From the NCBI GenBank assembly GCA_014654705.1, contig JACVZY010000003.1:1-64000 (forward strand): a DNA stretch of 64,000 bases, written 5' to 3'. A program made the translations under genes and the position numbers. This stretch comes from Ignavibacteria bacterium. Its GTDB lineage: Bacteria > Bacteroidota > Ignavibacteria > Kapaibacteriales > UBA4661. Positions 43,507 to 54,095 of the stretch are shown here, piece after piece; the stretch's first letter is position 1, and each line of letters opens with the position of its first letter. The notes below the pieces were generated by a model. That model did no database searches. It was not told the origin of the DNA and worked only from the letters and a program-made list of their open reading frames with translations.

Positions 43507-45933
43507 CTACTGCCACATAACTGTTATCCAGATATTGGAATTTCTCCCCTTGTCGTCGCTGCATGAAATCTTGATTTGCCCGCGCTCCGGCGTGAAAAAA
43601 ATCCGTTCTTCGGGCGAAGCTGCACGCAAAAATTTGTCGTTCAAAAACCAATACACCGTGCGGACATCATTCGCGGCATGACACGTAAGAAGTAGCTCCG
43701 ATGCGGCTTGCCCGCTTTTACTTTTTTCAATGAGGTATTCTTTGCCATCGGTGAGCGAGGTAATCGTAGGCGCAGTACCGCCCACAGCACGGCTGCAGGA
43801 CGGATTATGCTCCGGTATGCGTTCAAATGCTTGATTCTGTGCGGTGTAGAGCGCCAGCATTTCCGGCGGCAAATTCGGGTAGAGTTTCTTTTTGTAGCCT
43901 GTCGGGGGCAGACAGTCCGTGCAGTAGGATATTTGCTCGTCTGCCGAGACCGCAACTTCTTTCAGATGTTGGCATTTGGCATTGCTGGAAATGCGCGGCA
44001 GATAGTATTCCGAAACTTGATTTTGGCAGAAATCGCTTGGCGGCAAGCCACTTTCGGAGCATACCAAGCGAAAGTCCAATTCCGGCGGCGGCTGAAACCA
44101 ATCGTTTGGCGAGTTGTAGTCAATGGCATTAAAAATATCGAACAAAAGCGGTGTTGCAATGTCCGCCCCGACTAACTCCGGCGCACCAACACCGGAAAAA
44201 TTCCCCACCCATACGGCAACCGTATAACGCTTGTTGTAGCCGATGCTCCACGCATCGCGTCGCCCGTAGGAGGTGCCGGTTTTCCACGCCACTTTGGGCA
44301 GATGCCGCGTGGAACCGAAATTGCGCGGCACATCGGGGCGCGTAAGCTGGGTCAGAATCTCACCTAACATAAACGCTGCCGACGGCGAAACAAGGCGCGT
44401 TCCGAGCGCTTTATTGCTTACTGCATCTTTCCTAAAAACGAGCGATTTCCATTCGCCATAATTCGCAAACGCGCAGTACAAACCCGCCATTTCTTCCAGT
44501 CGAACACCGCAGCCGCCCAGCACCACGGACAAACCCAGCTTTTTGCCGTCCTTGCGAATTTGCTCAAAACCCGCATTGGTAAGAGCTTCAGTGAATGCTG
44601 CCACGCCAAGACTACGCACGAGTTTCACCGCTGGAATGTTGAGCGAGTTAATGAGCGCTTTTTCGGCAGGAACAAAGCCACGATAGGTGCGGTCGAAGTT
44701 TTCTGGTGCATAGCCGTCAAAGTTCGTGGGAACGTCGGTCAAAACGGTTTTGGGCGTAATCAAGCCCTTGTCCATTGCAAGCGTGTATGCAAGCGGCTTC
44801 AGGGCGCTTCCGGGCGAACGCACGGCGCGAACCCCGTCCACCTCGCCCGATGCGGCTTTGTCGGCATAGTCCGGCGAACCTAAGTACGCCTCCACTTCGC
44901 GCGTTTGGTTGTTCACCACGAGCACTGCAGCATTGTTAATACCGTATATCTTCAAACGCCGAATGACGTTTTGCGTAAGTGTCTGAACGCTTTGTTGCTT
45001 CCGCGTGTCGAGCGTGGTCGGAATGGTGAACTCCAACGGGAGCAGTCGTTTCATGCGGTAGGCGAAGTGCGGCGCAATCGTGGTTGGCGCGTCGTGGCGC
45101 TGGATATCGGTCGGCTCACGGAGAGCATCGTCTATCTGAGTACTTGGGAAAACGCCTTCTGCGCGGAAGCGTTCAAGCCATTTGTCGCGCTCACGGCGGA
45201 TAACGGCGTTGTTTTCGTCGAGTTTGAGCGTTGTGGGACGGTTCGGGATTATTGCCAGCGTGGTGGCTTGCGCAAGACTGAGCTTTTCGGGCAGCGTTCC
45301 GAAGTATAGGAGTGAAGCGGCTTTCACGCCTTCGATGTTGCCGCCGTAGGGGGCGAGATTGAGATAGAGTTGCAGAATTTCGCTTTTGGAGTGTGTGATT
45401 TCCAGCTGGAGAGCGCGGAAAACCTCAACTATTTTATTCCACACTGTTCGTTCGCGTTGCGTCGGGCGCTTGCGATTACCCTCTTTTTGAGCCGTGTACT
45501 GATTCTCAAGCATCCGCGCTACTTGCATAGTGAGAGTACTTGCGCCGGAAGTGGTCTTTTGATGCCGCAGATTATTCACGGCAGCCCGCACAATAGCGAA
45601 AGGATTGACCCCGAAATGCCAATAGAACCATTTGTCTTCTTTTTGCAGAAGGGCGCTGCGAAGCGTGGGGGAAATTTCCGAAAGCTCCGTTTTCATGCGC
45701 CATTTGTCGTCATCGGCAAGGAAAGCATGAAGCACAGTGCCGTCGCGGGCAGTAACAATCGGCGCAAAAGGAACGTCAGTGCGAAGCGGAAAAAGAAACG
45801 AAAGCACAAGGAGAAATGTAAGAAAACCTACTACCATCAAGAGCACAAGCCGCAGAAACGGCTTCAGAAAAGAACATTTGTGCAGTCGCCGCACGAGCAC
45901 ACCAGAGCCGATGAGATTATGGCGGGCAGTCAT
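43507..45933 (-). CDS. pbpC: Penicillin-binding protein 1C
   Basis: An 808-residue bifunctional peptidoglycan synthase. One N-terminal TM helix (27-50, RLVLLMVVGFLTFLLVLSFL) precedes the glycosyltransferase with LLQKEDKWFYWHFGVNPFA and TLTMQVARML. The transpeptidase has the SxxK nucleophile in PGSALKPLAYT (about 375) and WKTGTSYGRRDAW (about 551). A BiPBP-type C-terminal beta domain occupies the last 100 residues and includes cysteines. PBP1C differs from PBP1A/1B in poor beta-lactam binding. Its start is 3 bp past the pdxA stop, so they form an operon. Confidence 0.95.
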   Translation of the reverse strand: MTARHNLIGSGVLVRRLHKCSFLKPFLRLVLLMVVGFLTFLLVLSFLFPLRTDVPFAPIVTARDGTVLHAFLADDDKWRMKTELSEISPTLRSALLQKEDKWFYWHFGVNPFAIVRAAVNNLRHQKTTSGASTLTMQVARMLENQYTAQKEGNRKRPTQRERTVWNKIVEVFRALQLEITHSKSEILQLYLNLAPYGGNIEGVKAASLLYFGTLPEKLSLAQATTLAIIPNRPTTLKLDENNAVIRRERDKWLERFRAEGVFPSTQIDDALREPTDIQRHDAPTTIAPHFAYRMKRLLPLEFTIPTTLDTRKQQSVQTLTQNVIRRLKIYGINNAAVLVVNNQTREVEAYLGSPDYADKAASGEVDGVRAVRSPGSALKPLAYTLAMDKGLITPKTVLTDVPTNFDGYAPENFDRTYRGFVPAEKALINSLNIPAVKLVRSLGVAAFTEALTNAGFEQIRKDGKKLGLSVVLGGCGVRLEEMAGLYCAFANYGEWKSLVFRKDAVSNKALGTRLVSPSAAFMLGEILTQLTRPDVPRNFGSTRHLPKVAWKTGTSYGRRDAWSIGYNKRYTVAVWVGNFSGVGAPELVGADIATPLLFDIFNAIDYNSPNDWFQPPPELDFRLVCSESGLPPSDFCQNQVSEYYLPRISSNAKCQHLKEVAVSADEQISYCTDCLPPTGYKKKLYPNLPPEMLALYTAQNQAFERIPEHNPSCSRAVGGTAPTITSLTDGKEYLIEKSKSGQAASELLLTCHAANDVRTVYWFLNDKFLRAASPEERIFFTPERGQIKISCSDDKGRNSNIWITVMWQ

Positions 45934-45936
45934 TGC

Positions 45937-46956
45937 TTATGCCACTCCTGCATTGCGCCTATTGCGGACAATCTGACACGCCATTTCGATGGCATCCACC
46001 GTGCTACCTTCGTTTGCAATGCCCTTACCCGCAATCCCGTACGCAGTGCCGTGGTCGGGCGAGGTGCGCACAATCGGCAAGCCCGCCGAAAAATTCACGC
46101 CTCCGCCGCCAGCCAAGAGTTTAAGCGGTATCAAGCCTTGGTCGTGGTACATTGCCAAAATCCCGTCAAAACGCCGATATTCCCCGTGGGCAAAAAAACC
46201 ATCCGCCGGAAATGCGCCTTCTACTCTGATTCCCTGAGCTTGTGCTGCTTGGATAGCGGGCTGAATCATCGTGATTTCCTCGTCGCCCAACGCACCTTGC
46301 TCGCCGGCATGAGGATTCAACCCCAGAACGGCAATACGTGGTGCAGCAATGCCAAAATCCTGACGCAATGCCGTGTACAACGCCATCACACGCTCCTCAA
46401 CGCGCTCTGTGGTGATTGCAGCAGACACTTTTTGCAATGGAATATGCACCGTTGCCAATCCCACGCGCACTGCGGAGCGCTTGGGGTCAAGTTCGGCGGC
46501 ATTGGTGGCAAGAATCATCATTTGGCTCTTCACGCCAAAGCGCTCGGCGAAAAATTCGGTTTGTCCCGGATAGAGTGCGCCCGCTAAGTGCAGACCGCAC
46601 TTGGAAACAGGCATCGTGCAGACCGCACTCGCCCTGCCTTCGCGGAGTTCTTTGGCAGCAATTTCGAGTGCTTCCAATGCCAAAATGCCGCCATCGCGTG
46701 TTTCCAAGCCAAGTTCAAGTCGTGATGCTGCCGAGCACGGCACAATGGTACATTCCAGACCGCCGTCCGCTCGAAAGCCGGACTCAGTGGGCGTTATAGG
46801 CAAGGCAACAGATTCTGCATACTGCCAGAACAAAGTGGGGTTCACCGCCAAGCGAAAGGAAACATCGTTCATCGTACCCGCAAGCCGCACCAATGCTTTT
46901 GTGCAGACTTCTAGTCCAATGCCGTTGGGGTCGCCGCAAGTGAGAAGAATAGTCAT
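45937..46956 (-). CDS. pdxA: 4-hydroxythreonine-4-phosphate dehydrogenase
   Basis: A 339-residue NAD-dependent enzyme of pyridoxal 5'-phosphate synthesis. MTILLTCGDPNGIGLEVCTKAL starts the family fold; PVSKCGLHLAG, ILGLNPHAGEQGALGDEE and FDGILAMYHDQGLIPLKLL contain the metal-binding His residues, followed by GGGVNFSAGLPIVRTSPDHGTAYGIAG (about 262-288). The ATG at 46956 is the family start; the longer in-frame ORF crosses the terminator at 47026-47057. Confidence 0.96.
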   Translation of the reverse strand: MTILLTCGDPNGIGLEVCTKALVRLAGTMNDVSFRLAVNPTLFWQYAESVALPITPTESGFRADGGLECTIVPCSAASRLELGLETRDGGILALEALEIAAKELREGRASAVCTMPVSKCGLHLAGALYPGQTEFFAERFGVKSQMMILATNAAELDPKRSAVRVGLATVHIPLQKVSAAITTERVEERVMALYTALRQDFGIAAPRIAVLGLNPHAGEQGALGDEEITMIQPAIQAAQAQGIRVEGAFPADGFFAHGEYRRFDGILAMYHDQGLIPLKLLAGGGGVNFSAGLPIVRTSPDHGTAYGIAGKGIANEGSTVDAIEMACQIVRNRRNAGVA

Positions 46957-47025
46957 ACGTTCGGAATGAATGAAAAAATGTTCGGGAAGCAATTTACAAA
47001 CATTTTTTGCGCAGAGCATAATAAA

Positions 47026-47057
47026 AAAGCCTGTCTGAACAGCGTTCAAACAGGCTT
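47026..47057 (-). terminator. Terminator after the chemoreceptor gene
   Basis: On the minus strand, GCCTGTTTGAAC and GTTCAGACAGGC pair (one mismatch) across a GCT loop and are followed by TTTTTTATT. It ends the chemoreceptor transcript about 90 bp past its stop. Confidence 0.85.
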
Positions 47058-47144
47058 CTGTGTGTGTTTCCCCTTCCATGCGAGGTATAATGGAGTTTGT
47101 CGTAAAGGCTCTTGACACCTTTTGTTTCTCTCATCCGGCTTGCC

Positions 47145-49466
47145 TTAGGCGGGCAAAGATTGCGGGAGACGCTTTATTGGTGTTCCAATGAGCGTTCCCA
47201 TCGGTTGCAAGTTATGGTTTTCGCTCAAAGACTTGATACCATTGGTTCCGTTCATTGCCAGGCTTTTCAAAATGGTTTGCGCTCTGGGACGTTGATGCAC
47301 TGTCGGTTCCGAATGTGCTGCTTTTTCAATTTCATCATTCATTTGGCGGACAGTCGTCAGGGTAAAGTTCTGAAGACTTTCGTACATAACCGCCATAGAC
47401 ATTTTGAGTTCGCGGGCAATCTCGGCAAGGTGCTTGATGCTGAGTTCGGATTCCATCACGACGGTTGTGATATTCTGCACGTTGGCGTTCACTTGTTCGC
47501 TCATTGTTCGCTGTTGGCGGCTTTGGTGCTGCACATCGTTCATAGCATCAGAGACGTGGAGCGCATCATTCAAAATCTCTTCAAACATATAGGTAATGGT
47601 CTGGGTCATCTCAATTCCCTTGGAAACGCTCATTCGTGCAGTCGCCATGACGGCGTTAGCGCTTTTTGCTTCTTTGTGAATACCGCTAATGGTCTCGGTA
47701 ATTTCCTTTGTGGCATCGCTGGTACGGTCGGCAAGTTTTTTGACTTCATCGGCGACGACTGCAAAGCCGCGTCCATGTTCACCTGCTCGGGCAGCTTCGA
47801 TAGAGGCATTAAGCGCGAGGAGGTTCGTCAAGTCCGCAATCTCCCGAATCGCACCCGCAATTTCATCAATCTTGGCAATACGCTCGGTGAGGCGAATAAT
47901 TTGATGCTCCATCTCTTTGGTTGCCGTAACGATAGCATTGATGCCGTTTGCGGTGTGCTCTACCGTTTCGACACCTCGCCGTGCGCTTTCGCTGGCGTGG
48001 TGCGAGCTAACGGCTGCAGCATTGATGTAGTCTATGGTGTGGGTGATATTGCGCATCATCTCGTCCACCGATTGCGCCGCAATAGCAGCCTGCTGACTTT
48101 GCTCCTGAGCACCTTGTGAAAAATCGTCCGCTTTTTCGGCAATAATGACGCCCGCTTGTGCGGCTTCGACAACGGCTTCGTGGGTGGTGAGCAGAAGATT
48201 TTGAACCTTCTCAAGCGCTTTATTGAATCCGGCATAGAGTTTTCCCATCGCGCCTTCATGTGAAGTATCGTTTGTATCAAAGCGCAAGGTCAGGTCGCCG
48301 CCTGCAAAGCGCTCTATTCCCTGCAAAAGCGTCTCGACGTTGTTCACCAAATACGTGCGCTCCTGCTCAATAGTGGCGACGGCTTCTTGTACTCTGCCCT
48401 CAACGCTCTGCTTTTCTGCATGGAGTTCATCGTGGCTTGTGCGTAGGCTTTGAATCATGCTATTGAAAGCATCGCCGAGGTCGCGGATTTCGTCGTGCGT
48501 GCGAACGGTGATGGCAGTATCGAAGTCTCCCGCTGCCACGCGCCGCGCCGCATTTTTAAGACGAACAATAGGCTCAGCTATATCGCGCGACATCCTGAGT
48601 GCAAGCCAGAGGCAGACAACAAACGCAGCCGCCAAGATCGCAAGAGAAGCCATGCGGAAGGCAAAGGCGGTGCGTTCTTTTGCTTCCACGAGTTTATCTA
48701 AGTGGCGATTCATCGCCAGAAACTCATTGTTCAGCCGTGCATCCAGCATATCCACACGCTTCAGCAAGGCAACGAGCGCAAGAAATTTCACGGTGTATTC
48801 GCCTGCAAGTGTGTCTATGGTGGCTTTGGCAGCATCGCTCACGCCGGAAGCGCGTGTTTCCTCGCGTAACGACGTTATATGCGTTTGCACATCAGCAATG
48901 TATTTTTCTTGGCGACGCAGAAGAAAGTCTTTTTCATGCCGCCGCACTTGAAGCATGGTATTCAAAAGGTGAATTTCATTTGCTTTGGTAATGAGGTTCT
49001 CAATGCTGTGAACGCTGCTTCGGAACGCACCTTCAGCACCAAGTTTCTCATTCAAGCCACGCTGCTCCAATGCTGTGGTGAGATTTTGGAAAGAAATGGT
49101 ATAGCCTTTTGCTTGTCGAGCGAGAACTTCGATTTGTGAATCCTCAGAGTCGTTTTCTGCCAAGAGCGCATCAAAATTGTGGAGCGTAGCGTGAAAATTC
49201 CGAACAAAGGCACTATCACGTGTAGTAAGAAAATCCCGCTCAAAGCGGTGCGCATTTAGAAGTAGTACGCTCATCCGGCGCATATCATCTCGCTGCGCAT
49301 AGGCGCGAATCTCCAGACGCATACAGACGACCACAACGCCACCGAGCAAAAGCAACAGGAGCGCAAGTCCCAAAATTTTATGCCGAACACGTGATGTAAG
49401 TGCAGCAATGCCAGTCTTTGGTGATAGTATTGTCATAACCGAAGGAGCGTTCGTGAACAAAGACAT
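47145..49466 (-). CDS. Methyl-accepting chemotaxis protein
   Basis: A 773-residue transmembrane chemoreceptor. TM1 (29-50, [20 protein letters not shown]), a long helical periplasmic sensor (about 50-260) and TM2 ([19 protein letters not shown]) are followed by a HAMP domain ([20 protein letters not shown]) and the signalling domain. The CheA/CheW-contacting tip is conserved ([18 protein letters not shown]). The C-terminal tail ends [10 protein letters not shown] with no CheR pentapeptide. No che genes are adjacent, so its array and ligand are unknown. Confidence 0.93.
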   Translation of the reverse strand: MSLFTNAPSVMTILSPKTGIAALTSRVRHKILGLALLLLLLGGVVVVCMRLEIRAYAQRDDMRRMSVLLLNAHRFERDFLTTRDSAFVRNFHATLHNFDALLAENDSEDSQIEVLARQAKGYTISFQNLTTALEQRGLNEKLGAEGAFRSSVHSIENLITKANEIHLLNTMLQVRRHEKDFLLRRQEKYIADVQTHITSLREETRASGVSDAAKATIDTLAGEYTVKFLALVALLKRVDMLDARLNNEFLAMNRHLDKLVEAKERTAFAFRMASLAILAAAFVVCLWLALRMSRDIAEPIVRLKNAARRVAAGDFDTAITVRTHDEIRDLGDAFNSMIQSLRTSHDELHAEKQSVEGRVQEAVATIEQERTYLVNNVETLLQGIERFAGGDLTLRFDTNDTSHEGAMGKLYAGFNKALEKVQNLLLTTHEAVVEAAQAGVIIAEKADDFSQGAQEQSQQAAIAAQSVDEMMRNITHTIDYINAAAVSSHHASESARRGVETVEHTANGINAIVTATKEMEHQIIRLTERIAKIDEIAGAIREIADLTNLLALNASIEAARAGEHGRGFAVVADEVKKLADRTSDATKEITETISGIHKEAKSANAVMATARMSVSKGIEMTQTITYMFEEILNDALHVSDAMNDVQHQSRQQRTMSEQVNANVQNITTVVMESELSIKHLAEIARELKMSMAVMYESLQNFTLTTVRQMNDEIEKAAHSEPTVHQRPRAQTILKSLAMNGTNGIKSLSENHNLQPMGTLIGTPIKRLPQSLPA

Positions 49467-49574
49467 TCTAAAAACTTCACAAAACTAAAACTCAGGTATT
49501 ATCTAGGTATTATGCGCCACGTTATGATTTGGCAATACCGTTTGGTGATTCCTTGCTGCTCTTTTGAATTTGAG

Positions 49575-49642
49575 TGTGGATAACACGTGGATAAAATTGG
49601 AACAACCATGATTTTACAAAAAGTTTTTGGTATTCTCCACAA
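49575..49642. promoter_or_regulatory. Cluster of three DnaA-box-like sites
   Basis: TGTGGATAA (49575-49583, exact complement of TTATCCACA), CGTGGATAA (49586-49594, one mismatch, 11 bp start-to-start) and TTCTCCACA in the opposite orientation (49634-49642, one mismatch). Such clusters occur at origins, datA-like titration sites and DnaA-regulated promoters. Confidence 0.5.
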
Positions 49643-49796
49643 AAAAGTGTAAACTTGCAGGTTGATTACACGCAAACCGCGAAGCAACATTTTGTGTGCA
49701 AGGAACATACGCAAAAGCCGTATTTGAAGCCTGCACACATTGAAAGCATCCGCCCCGAAAGCGCAATGCACATTAGTACGAAACGCAATTTTATCA

Positions 49797-49843
49797 AGGA
49801 TTTCCCGAATCGCACCGAACTCCGGCGTAATTCGGGAAATCCT
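49797..49843. promoter_or_regulatory. 14-bp perfect inverted repeat in the rpoB leader
   Basis: AGGATTTCCCGAAT (49797-49810) and ATTCGGGAAATCCT (49830-49843) enclose a 19-nt loop about 150 bp before the rpoB ATG; CTCTTTG follows. It could be an attenuator or a protein-binding site controlling rpoB, or the terminator of a short upstream RNA. Confidence 0.5.
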
Positions 49844-49993
49844 CTCTTTGTCTAAAGTATATCTGAAAAATGGTGTGTTCTTGTTTCACAAAACTGGATA
49901 CTACCGCCCCTCATTCAGCACTTTCGACCACCGCAAAAAACGCAAATTCAAAACGTATAACTTTTCAAACACGAATTACCAAAGGTGTTTTCC

Positions 49994-52900
49994 ATGAGTT
50001 CGATGAACGACAAAAACGGTCAACTCGGTCAGCGTATTTCGTTTGCAGAATTCCCCACGCGCAATAGCCCCGTGGATCTGCTTTCGGTACAGATGTATTC
50101 CTACGAGGAATTTTTACAAGACAATGCTGAACCGGCAGACCGTAAAAACGCCGGCTTGCAGCAAGCATTTTTGACCAATTTCCCTATCAGCGATGCGCGG
50201 GAAATCTACGAATTGGAATTTATCGAGTATTACATTGAGCGCCCCAAATACACCGAAAATGAATGTCGTGAGCGCGAATTGACCTTTGCCCGTCCGCTCA
50301 AAGCGAAGCTACGTCTGTCCTCCAAGGCAGATCCGAAATCGGAAGACTTCATCGAGACCATTGAGCAAGATGTGTATTTAGGGAACGTCCCGGCGATGAC
50401 TCCGCGCGGCACATTCATCATCAACGGTGCAGAGCGCGTGGTGGTGTCGCAGTTGCACCGCTCACCGGGCGTGTTTTTCTCGGATGCCATGCACCCGAAC
50501 GGTACGCGCGTCTTCTCGGCACGTATTATTCCGTTTCGCGGCTCGTGGGTGGAGTTCACAACGGACATTCACCAAGTAATGTATGTCTATATTGACCGCA
50601 AGAAAAAATTCCCCGTTACCATGCTTCTTCGTGCGCTCGGATATTCCTCCGACGAGCAGATTCTCGACCTCTTCAATTTGACCGAATCGCTCAAAGCGAA
50701 AGAGGTGAACGATGAATGTGCCGGTCGCCGTGTGGCTGCTGACATTGTTGATTTCACAACAGGTGAAATTGTTGCCGGACGCGATACGATGCTGGACGAA
50801 GCAATGATTGCGACGATTCGCGCATCCAAAGGCATCCAAGAAGTCAAACTCTTCAAATATACCAGTTCCAGCGACGAACCTATCATCGCGCGGACGTTGG
50901 CAAAAGACCCCTCGCGGACGAAAGAAGACGCTTTGGAAGGCATCTATCGCCAACTGCGTTCCGGTGAAGCACCCGACCTTGATACGGCAGTCGCGCTTCT
51001 CGACAAGCTCTTCTTCAATGCAAAGCGCTACGATTTGGGCTTGGTGGGACGCTACCGCATGAACAACAAACTTGCGATTAACATTGACCCCGAAACCACA
51101 ACGCTGACAATTGAAGATATTATCGCCATTATCAAGTATTTGATTGAACTTCGCGCCGGTCGTAAGCCCGTGGACGATATTGACCACTTGGGCAATCGTC
51201 GTGTGCGCACCGTTGGCGAGCAGCTTGGAGCACAATTGAACGTTGGTCTGGCGCGTATGTCTCGTACCATCAAAGAGCGTTTGAACATTCACGACACCGA
51301 AACGCTTACTCCGGCTGACTTGGTAAATGCCCGCACAATTTCGAGCGTGATTAACCAATTCTTCGGCACAAACCAGTTGTCGCAGTTCATGGATCAGACC
51401 AATCCACTTTCGGAGATGACCCACAAGCGCCGTATGTCGGCGCTTGGACCGGGCGGTCTGACGCGCGAACGCGCAGGCTTCGAGGTGCGCGACGTTCACT
51501 ACACGCACTACGGACGACTTTGCCCCATCGAAACGCCGGAGGGTCCGAACATCGGTCTTATTTCCTCGCTTTCGATTCACGCCCGCATTGACGCATTTGG
51601 CTTTATTGAAACGCCATATTTGAAAGTGAAAAACGGCAAAGTAACGACAGACATTGAGTTCCTGACGGCAGAAAAAGAGGAAGACCGCATCATTGCGCCC
51701 GCTTCTACGCCTATGGACGCAAAAAACAATCTTGTCGGCGAGCGTATTAAAGCGCGTCGTTCCGGCGATTTCGTGATTGTTACCCCTGAAGATGTAGAAT
51801 ACCTCGACGTGGCGACAAATCAAATTGCCAGCGTTGCAGCGTCCCTTATTCCGTTCTTGGAGCATGATGACGCGAACCGTGCGCTCATGGGCTCGAACAT
51901 GCAACGTCAAGCAGTACCGCTTCTGCGCCCGAAAGCGCCTGTCGTCGGTACGGGTATGGAACACCTTGTGGCGAAAGACTCACGCGCTATCATCGTGGCG
52001 GAGTACGACGGACTCGTCGAGTATTCTTGCGCAGATTATATTCGCGTTCGCTACGACGACCAGATGGCGGAAGACGAACGCCTCGTTACCTACGATTACA
52101 ACCCCGTGGTGGTTTATCCGCTTATCAAGTTTTTCCGCACAAACCAAGACACCTGCGTTAATCAACGCCCCAGCGTCGTTTCCGGTCAGCGCGTGAAAAA
52201 AGGTGATGTGCTGGCGGACAGCTCTTCGACCGAAAATGGTGAATTGGCGCTTGGACGGAACGTTCTGGTAGCATTCATGCCATGGAGCGGGTATAACTTT
52301 GAGGATGCTATCGTGCTTTCTGAAAAAGTTGTTTCGGAAGATATTTTCACCTCCATTCACATTGAGGAGTTTTCGCTCCAAGTCCGCGACACCAAGCGCG
52401 GCGAGGAAGAACTCACCAAAGAGATTCCGAACGTCAGCGAAGAAGCCACCAAAGACCTCGACGAAGACGGTATCATCCGCGTTGGTGCGGATGTGCGCGA
52501 GGGCGATATTTTGATTGGTAAAATTACTCCGAAAGGCGAAACCGATCCGACACCGGAAGAGAAACTGCTCCGCGCTATCTTCGGCGACAAAGCCGGCGAC
52601 GTGAAAGATGCTTCCATGAAGTCGCCTCCAGGCTTGAAGGGCGTGGTTATCAATACCAAACTCTTCACTCGCCGCTTGATGACACGCGAGCAGGACTTAC
52701 GCCGTCAGGAAAAAGAGCGTCAGGACGAACTGAACCAACGCGAAAACAGAGGTATTACTGACCACAACCGTGATTCCGCGCAGCGTATTGCAAAATTGCT
52801 GGATGGCGAAAAAGTCATGGGCGGTATGCGCACGAAATCTGCTGAGGCGATTTTCCGTGCCGGCACGGTGCTGAAGCAAGACGAAGTGTTCAAGAAATTT

Positions 52901-53809
52901 AACGAGAACCCGCAGTATTTCGCCGAGTTTGACGCCTCCGAGCAGTGCATCGAAAACAAAGAGAAAATGGTGCTTCTGCGCCGACTCATAACGGGCTACA
53001 AGCAAAAAGTAGCGCTTATCAAAGATGATATTCGTATTGAGCGCCAAAAAGTGCTCACAGGCGACGAATTGCAACCGGGCATTATGAAAATGGCGAAAGT
53101 CTATGTTGCCAAAAAGCGTAAGCTCCAAATCGGTGACAAAATGGCTGGTCGCCACGGTAACAAAGGCATTGTGGCAAATATCGTTCCGGCAGAAGATATG
53201 CCGTTCTTGCCCGATGGAACACCTGTGGACATCGTTCTGAACCCGCTTGGTGTACCGTCGCGTATGAACTTGGGGCAGCTGTATGAAACAGCGCTCGGCT
53301 GGGCGGCTGCGAAACTCGGTACGAAGTTCGCATCGCCGATTTTCGACGGTGCTTCGTGGGATGAAGTTGGTGATTACCTCGAAAAAGCAGGTTTGCCGCG
53401 CGATGGAAAAACGGTTCTCTACGACGGACGCACAGGCGACCGCTTCGACAACCGCGTTACCGTCGGCATGATTTATATGCTCAAACTCTCACACTTGGTG
53501 GACGATAAGATTCACGCTCGCTCGATTGGACCGTACTCGCTCATCACGCAGCAGCCGCTCGGTGGTAAAGCGCAATTCGGTGGTCAGCGTTTCGGAGAGA
53601 TGGAAGTCTGGGCGCTTGAGGCTTATGGCGCAGCGCACACGCTCCAAGAAATCCTGACGCTCAAATCCGACGACGTACAAGGTCGTGCGAAGGCATATGA
53701 AGCAATCGTCAAAGGCGACAATATGCCGCAACCACACTTGCCGGAATCCTTCAACGTGCTTATCCGCGAGTTGCAAGGTCTGGCGCTCGAAGTGCGCGTG
53801 GAGGAATAA
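49994..53809 (+). CDS. rpoB: RNA polymerase beta subunit
   Basis: A 1271-residue beta subunit. Hallmarks include the rifampicin region [25 protein letters not shown] (about 455-480) with [21 protein letters not shown], and [11 protein letters not shown] and [23 protein letters not shown] at the C-terminus. The rif-region residues look wild-type in the conserved core. The ATG at 49994 is used; a GTG at 49985 is in frame. rpoC does not follow directly: 1.15 kb separates them. Confidence 0.98.
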   Translation: MSSMNDKNGQLGQRISFAEFPTRNSPVDLLSVQMYSYEEFLQDNAEPADRKNAGLQQAFLTNFPISDAREIYELEFIEYYIERPKYTENECRERELTFARPLKAKLRLSSKADPKSEDFIETIEQDVYLGNVPAMTPRGTFIINGAERVVVSQLHRSPGVFFSDAMHPNGTRVFSARIIPFRGSWVEFTTDIHQVMYVYIDRKKKFPVTMLLRALGYSSDEQILDLFNLTESLKAKEVNDECAGRRVAADIVDFTTGEIVAGRDTMLDEAMIATIRASKGIQEVKLFKYTSSSDEPIIARTLAKDPSRTKEDALEGIYRQLRSGEAPDLDTAVALLDKLFFNAKRYDLGLVGRYRMNNKLAINIDPETTTLTIEDIIAIIKYLIELRAGRKPVDDIDHLGNRRVRTVGEQLGAQLNVGLARMSRTIKERLNIHDTETLTPADLVNARTISSVINQFFGTNQLSQFMDQTNPLSEMTHKRRMSALGPGGLTRERAGFEVRDVHYTHYGRLCPIETPEGPNIGLISSLSIHARIDAFGFIETPYLKVKNGKVTTDIEFLTAEKEEDRIIAPASTPMDAKNNLVGERIKARRSGDFVIVTPEDVEYLDVATNQIASVAASLIPFLEHDDANRALMGSNMQRQAVPLLRPKAPVVGTGMEHLVAKDSRAIIVAEYDGLVEYSCADYIRVRYDDQMAEDERLVTYDYNPVVVYPLIKFFRTNQDTCVNQRPSVVSGQRVKKGDVLADSSSTENGELALGRNVLVAFMPWSGYNFEDAIVLSEKVVSEDIFTSIHIEEFSLQVRDTKRGEEELTKEIPNVSEEATKDLDEDGIIRVGADVREGDILIGKITPKGETDPTPEEKLLRAIFGDKAGDVKDASMKSPPGLKGVVINTKLFTRRLMTREQDLRRQEKERQDELNQRENRGITDHNRDSAQRIAKLLDGEKVMGGMRTKSAEAIFRAGTVLKQDEVFKKFNENPQYFAEFDASEQCIENKEKMVLLRRLITGYKQKVALIKDDIRIERQKVLTGDELQPGIMKMAKVYVAKKRKLQIGDKMAGRHGNKGIVANIVPAEDMPFLPDGTPVDIVLNPLGVPSRMNLGQLYETALGWAAAKLGTKFASPIFDGASWDEVGDYLEKAGLPRDGKTVLYDGRTGDRFDNRVTVGMIYMLKLSHLVDDKIHARSIGPYSLITQQPLGGKAQFGGQRFGEMEVWALEAYGAAHTLQEILTLKSDDVQGRAKAYEAIVKGDNMPQPHLPESFNVLIRELQGLALEVRVEE

Positions 53810-53821
53810 ATGTTGAATGAG

Positions 53822-53860
53822 GAGTGTTGAGTTTTGAATGTAATTCGAGGCTCAACACTC
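53822..53860. other. Stem-loop just after rpoB
   Basis: GAGTGTTGAG (53822-53831) and CTCAACACTC (53851-53860) can pair over a 19-nt loop. No U-tract follows, so full termination is uncertain; the left arm belongs to the spacer repeat family with TTGAGTTTTGAAT. Confidence 0.4.
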
Positions 53861-53894
53861 GCTTTCGCAACGAAATTTTGAGAGAATCCCGACT

Positions 53895-54095
53895 ATGAAA
53901 GTCATCAATGTAGATAGCGAAATTCTTGGCGGAACACCAGTCTTTAACGGCACACGTGTACCCGTGAAGAATCTATTCGATTATCTGGAAACAGGTGATT
54001 CGATTGGTGAGTTTTTAGAGGATTTCCCGTCGGTGCAGCGCGAGCAAGTTGTGGCTCTACTCGAAACCTCTCAGAAAAGCGAGGTAGTTACTTAA
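53895..54095 (+). CDS. DUF433 antitoxin-like protein
   Basis: A 66-residue DUF433 protein (winged-helix-like, VapB45-type antitoxin family) with GGTPVFNGTRVPVKNLFDYLE and FLEDFPSVQREQVVALLE. Such proteins normally precede a DUF5615 PIN-like toxin, but the next gene, starting on the base after this stop codon, encodes an unrelated secreted protein. It is an orphan sitting between rpoB and rpoC. Confidence 0.87.
   Translation: MKVINVDSEILGGTPVFNGTRVPVKNLFDYLETGDSIGEFLEDFPSVQREQVVALLETSQKSEVVT

Larger units (their letters stand above)
49467..49993. other. Divergent region upstream of rpoB with DnaA-box cluster
   Basis: A 527-bp AT-rich region between the chemoreceptor (-) and rpoB (+). It contains DnaA-box-like sites at 49575-49583, 49586-49594 and 49634-49642, and a strong inverted repeat at 49797-49843. 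The rplK-A-J-L genes that usually precede rpoB are absent. Short open frames here look spurious. Confidence 0.6.

Noticed and set aside
43424-43651. 75-codon minus-strand frame over the MITE and pbpC 3' end
   Set aside because: It is a shadow of pbpC in another frame crossing the inverted repeat.
49499-49771. 90-codon minus-strand open frame upstream of rpoB
   Set aside because: Its translation is cysteine/arginine-rich with no recognisable domain, and it overlaps the DnaA-box cluster in AT-rich non-coding DNA.
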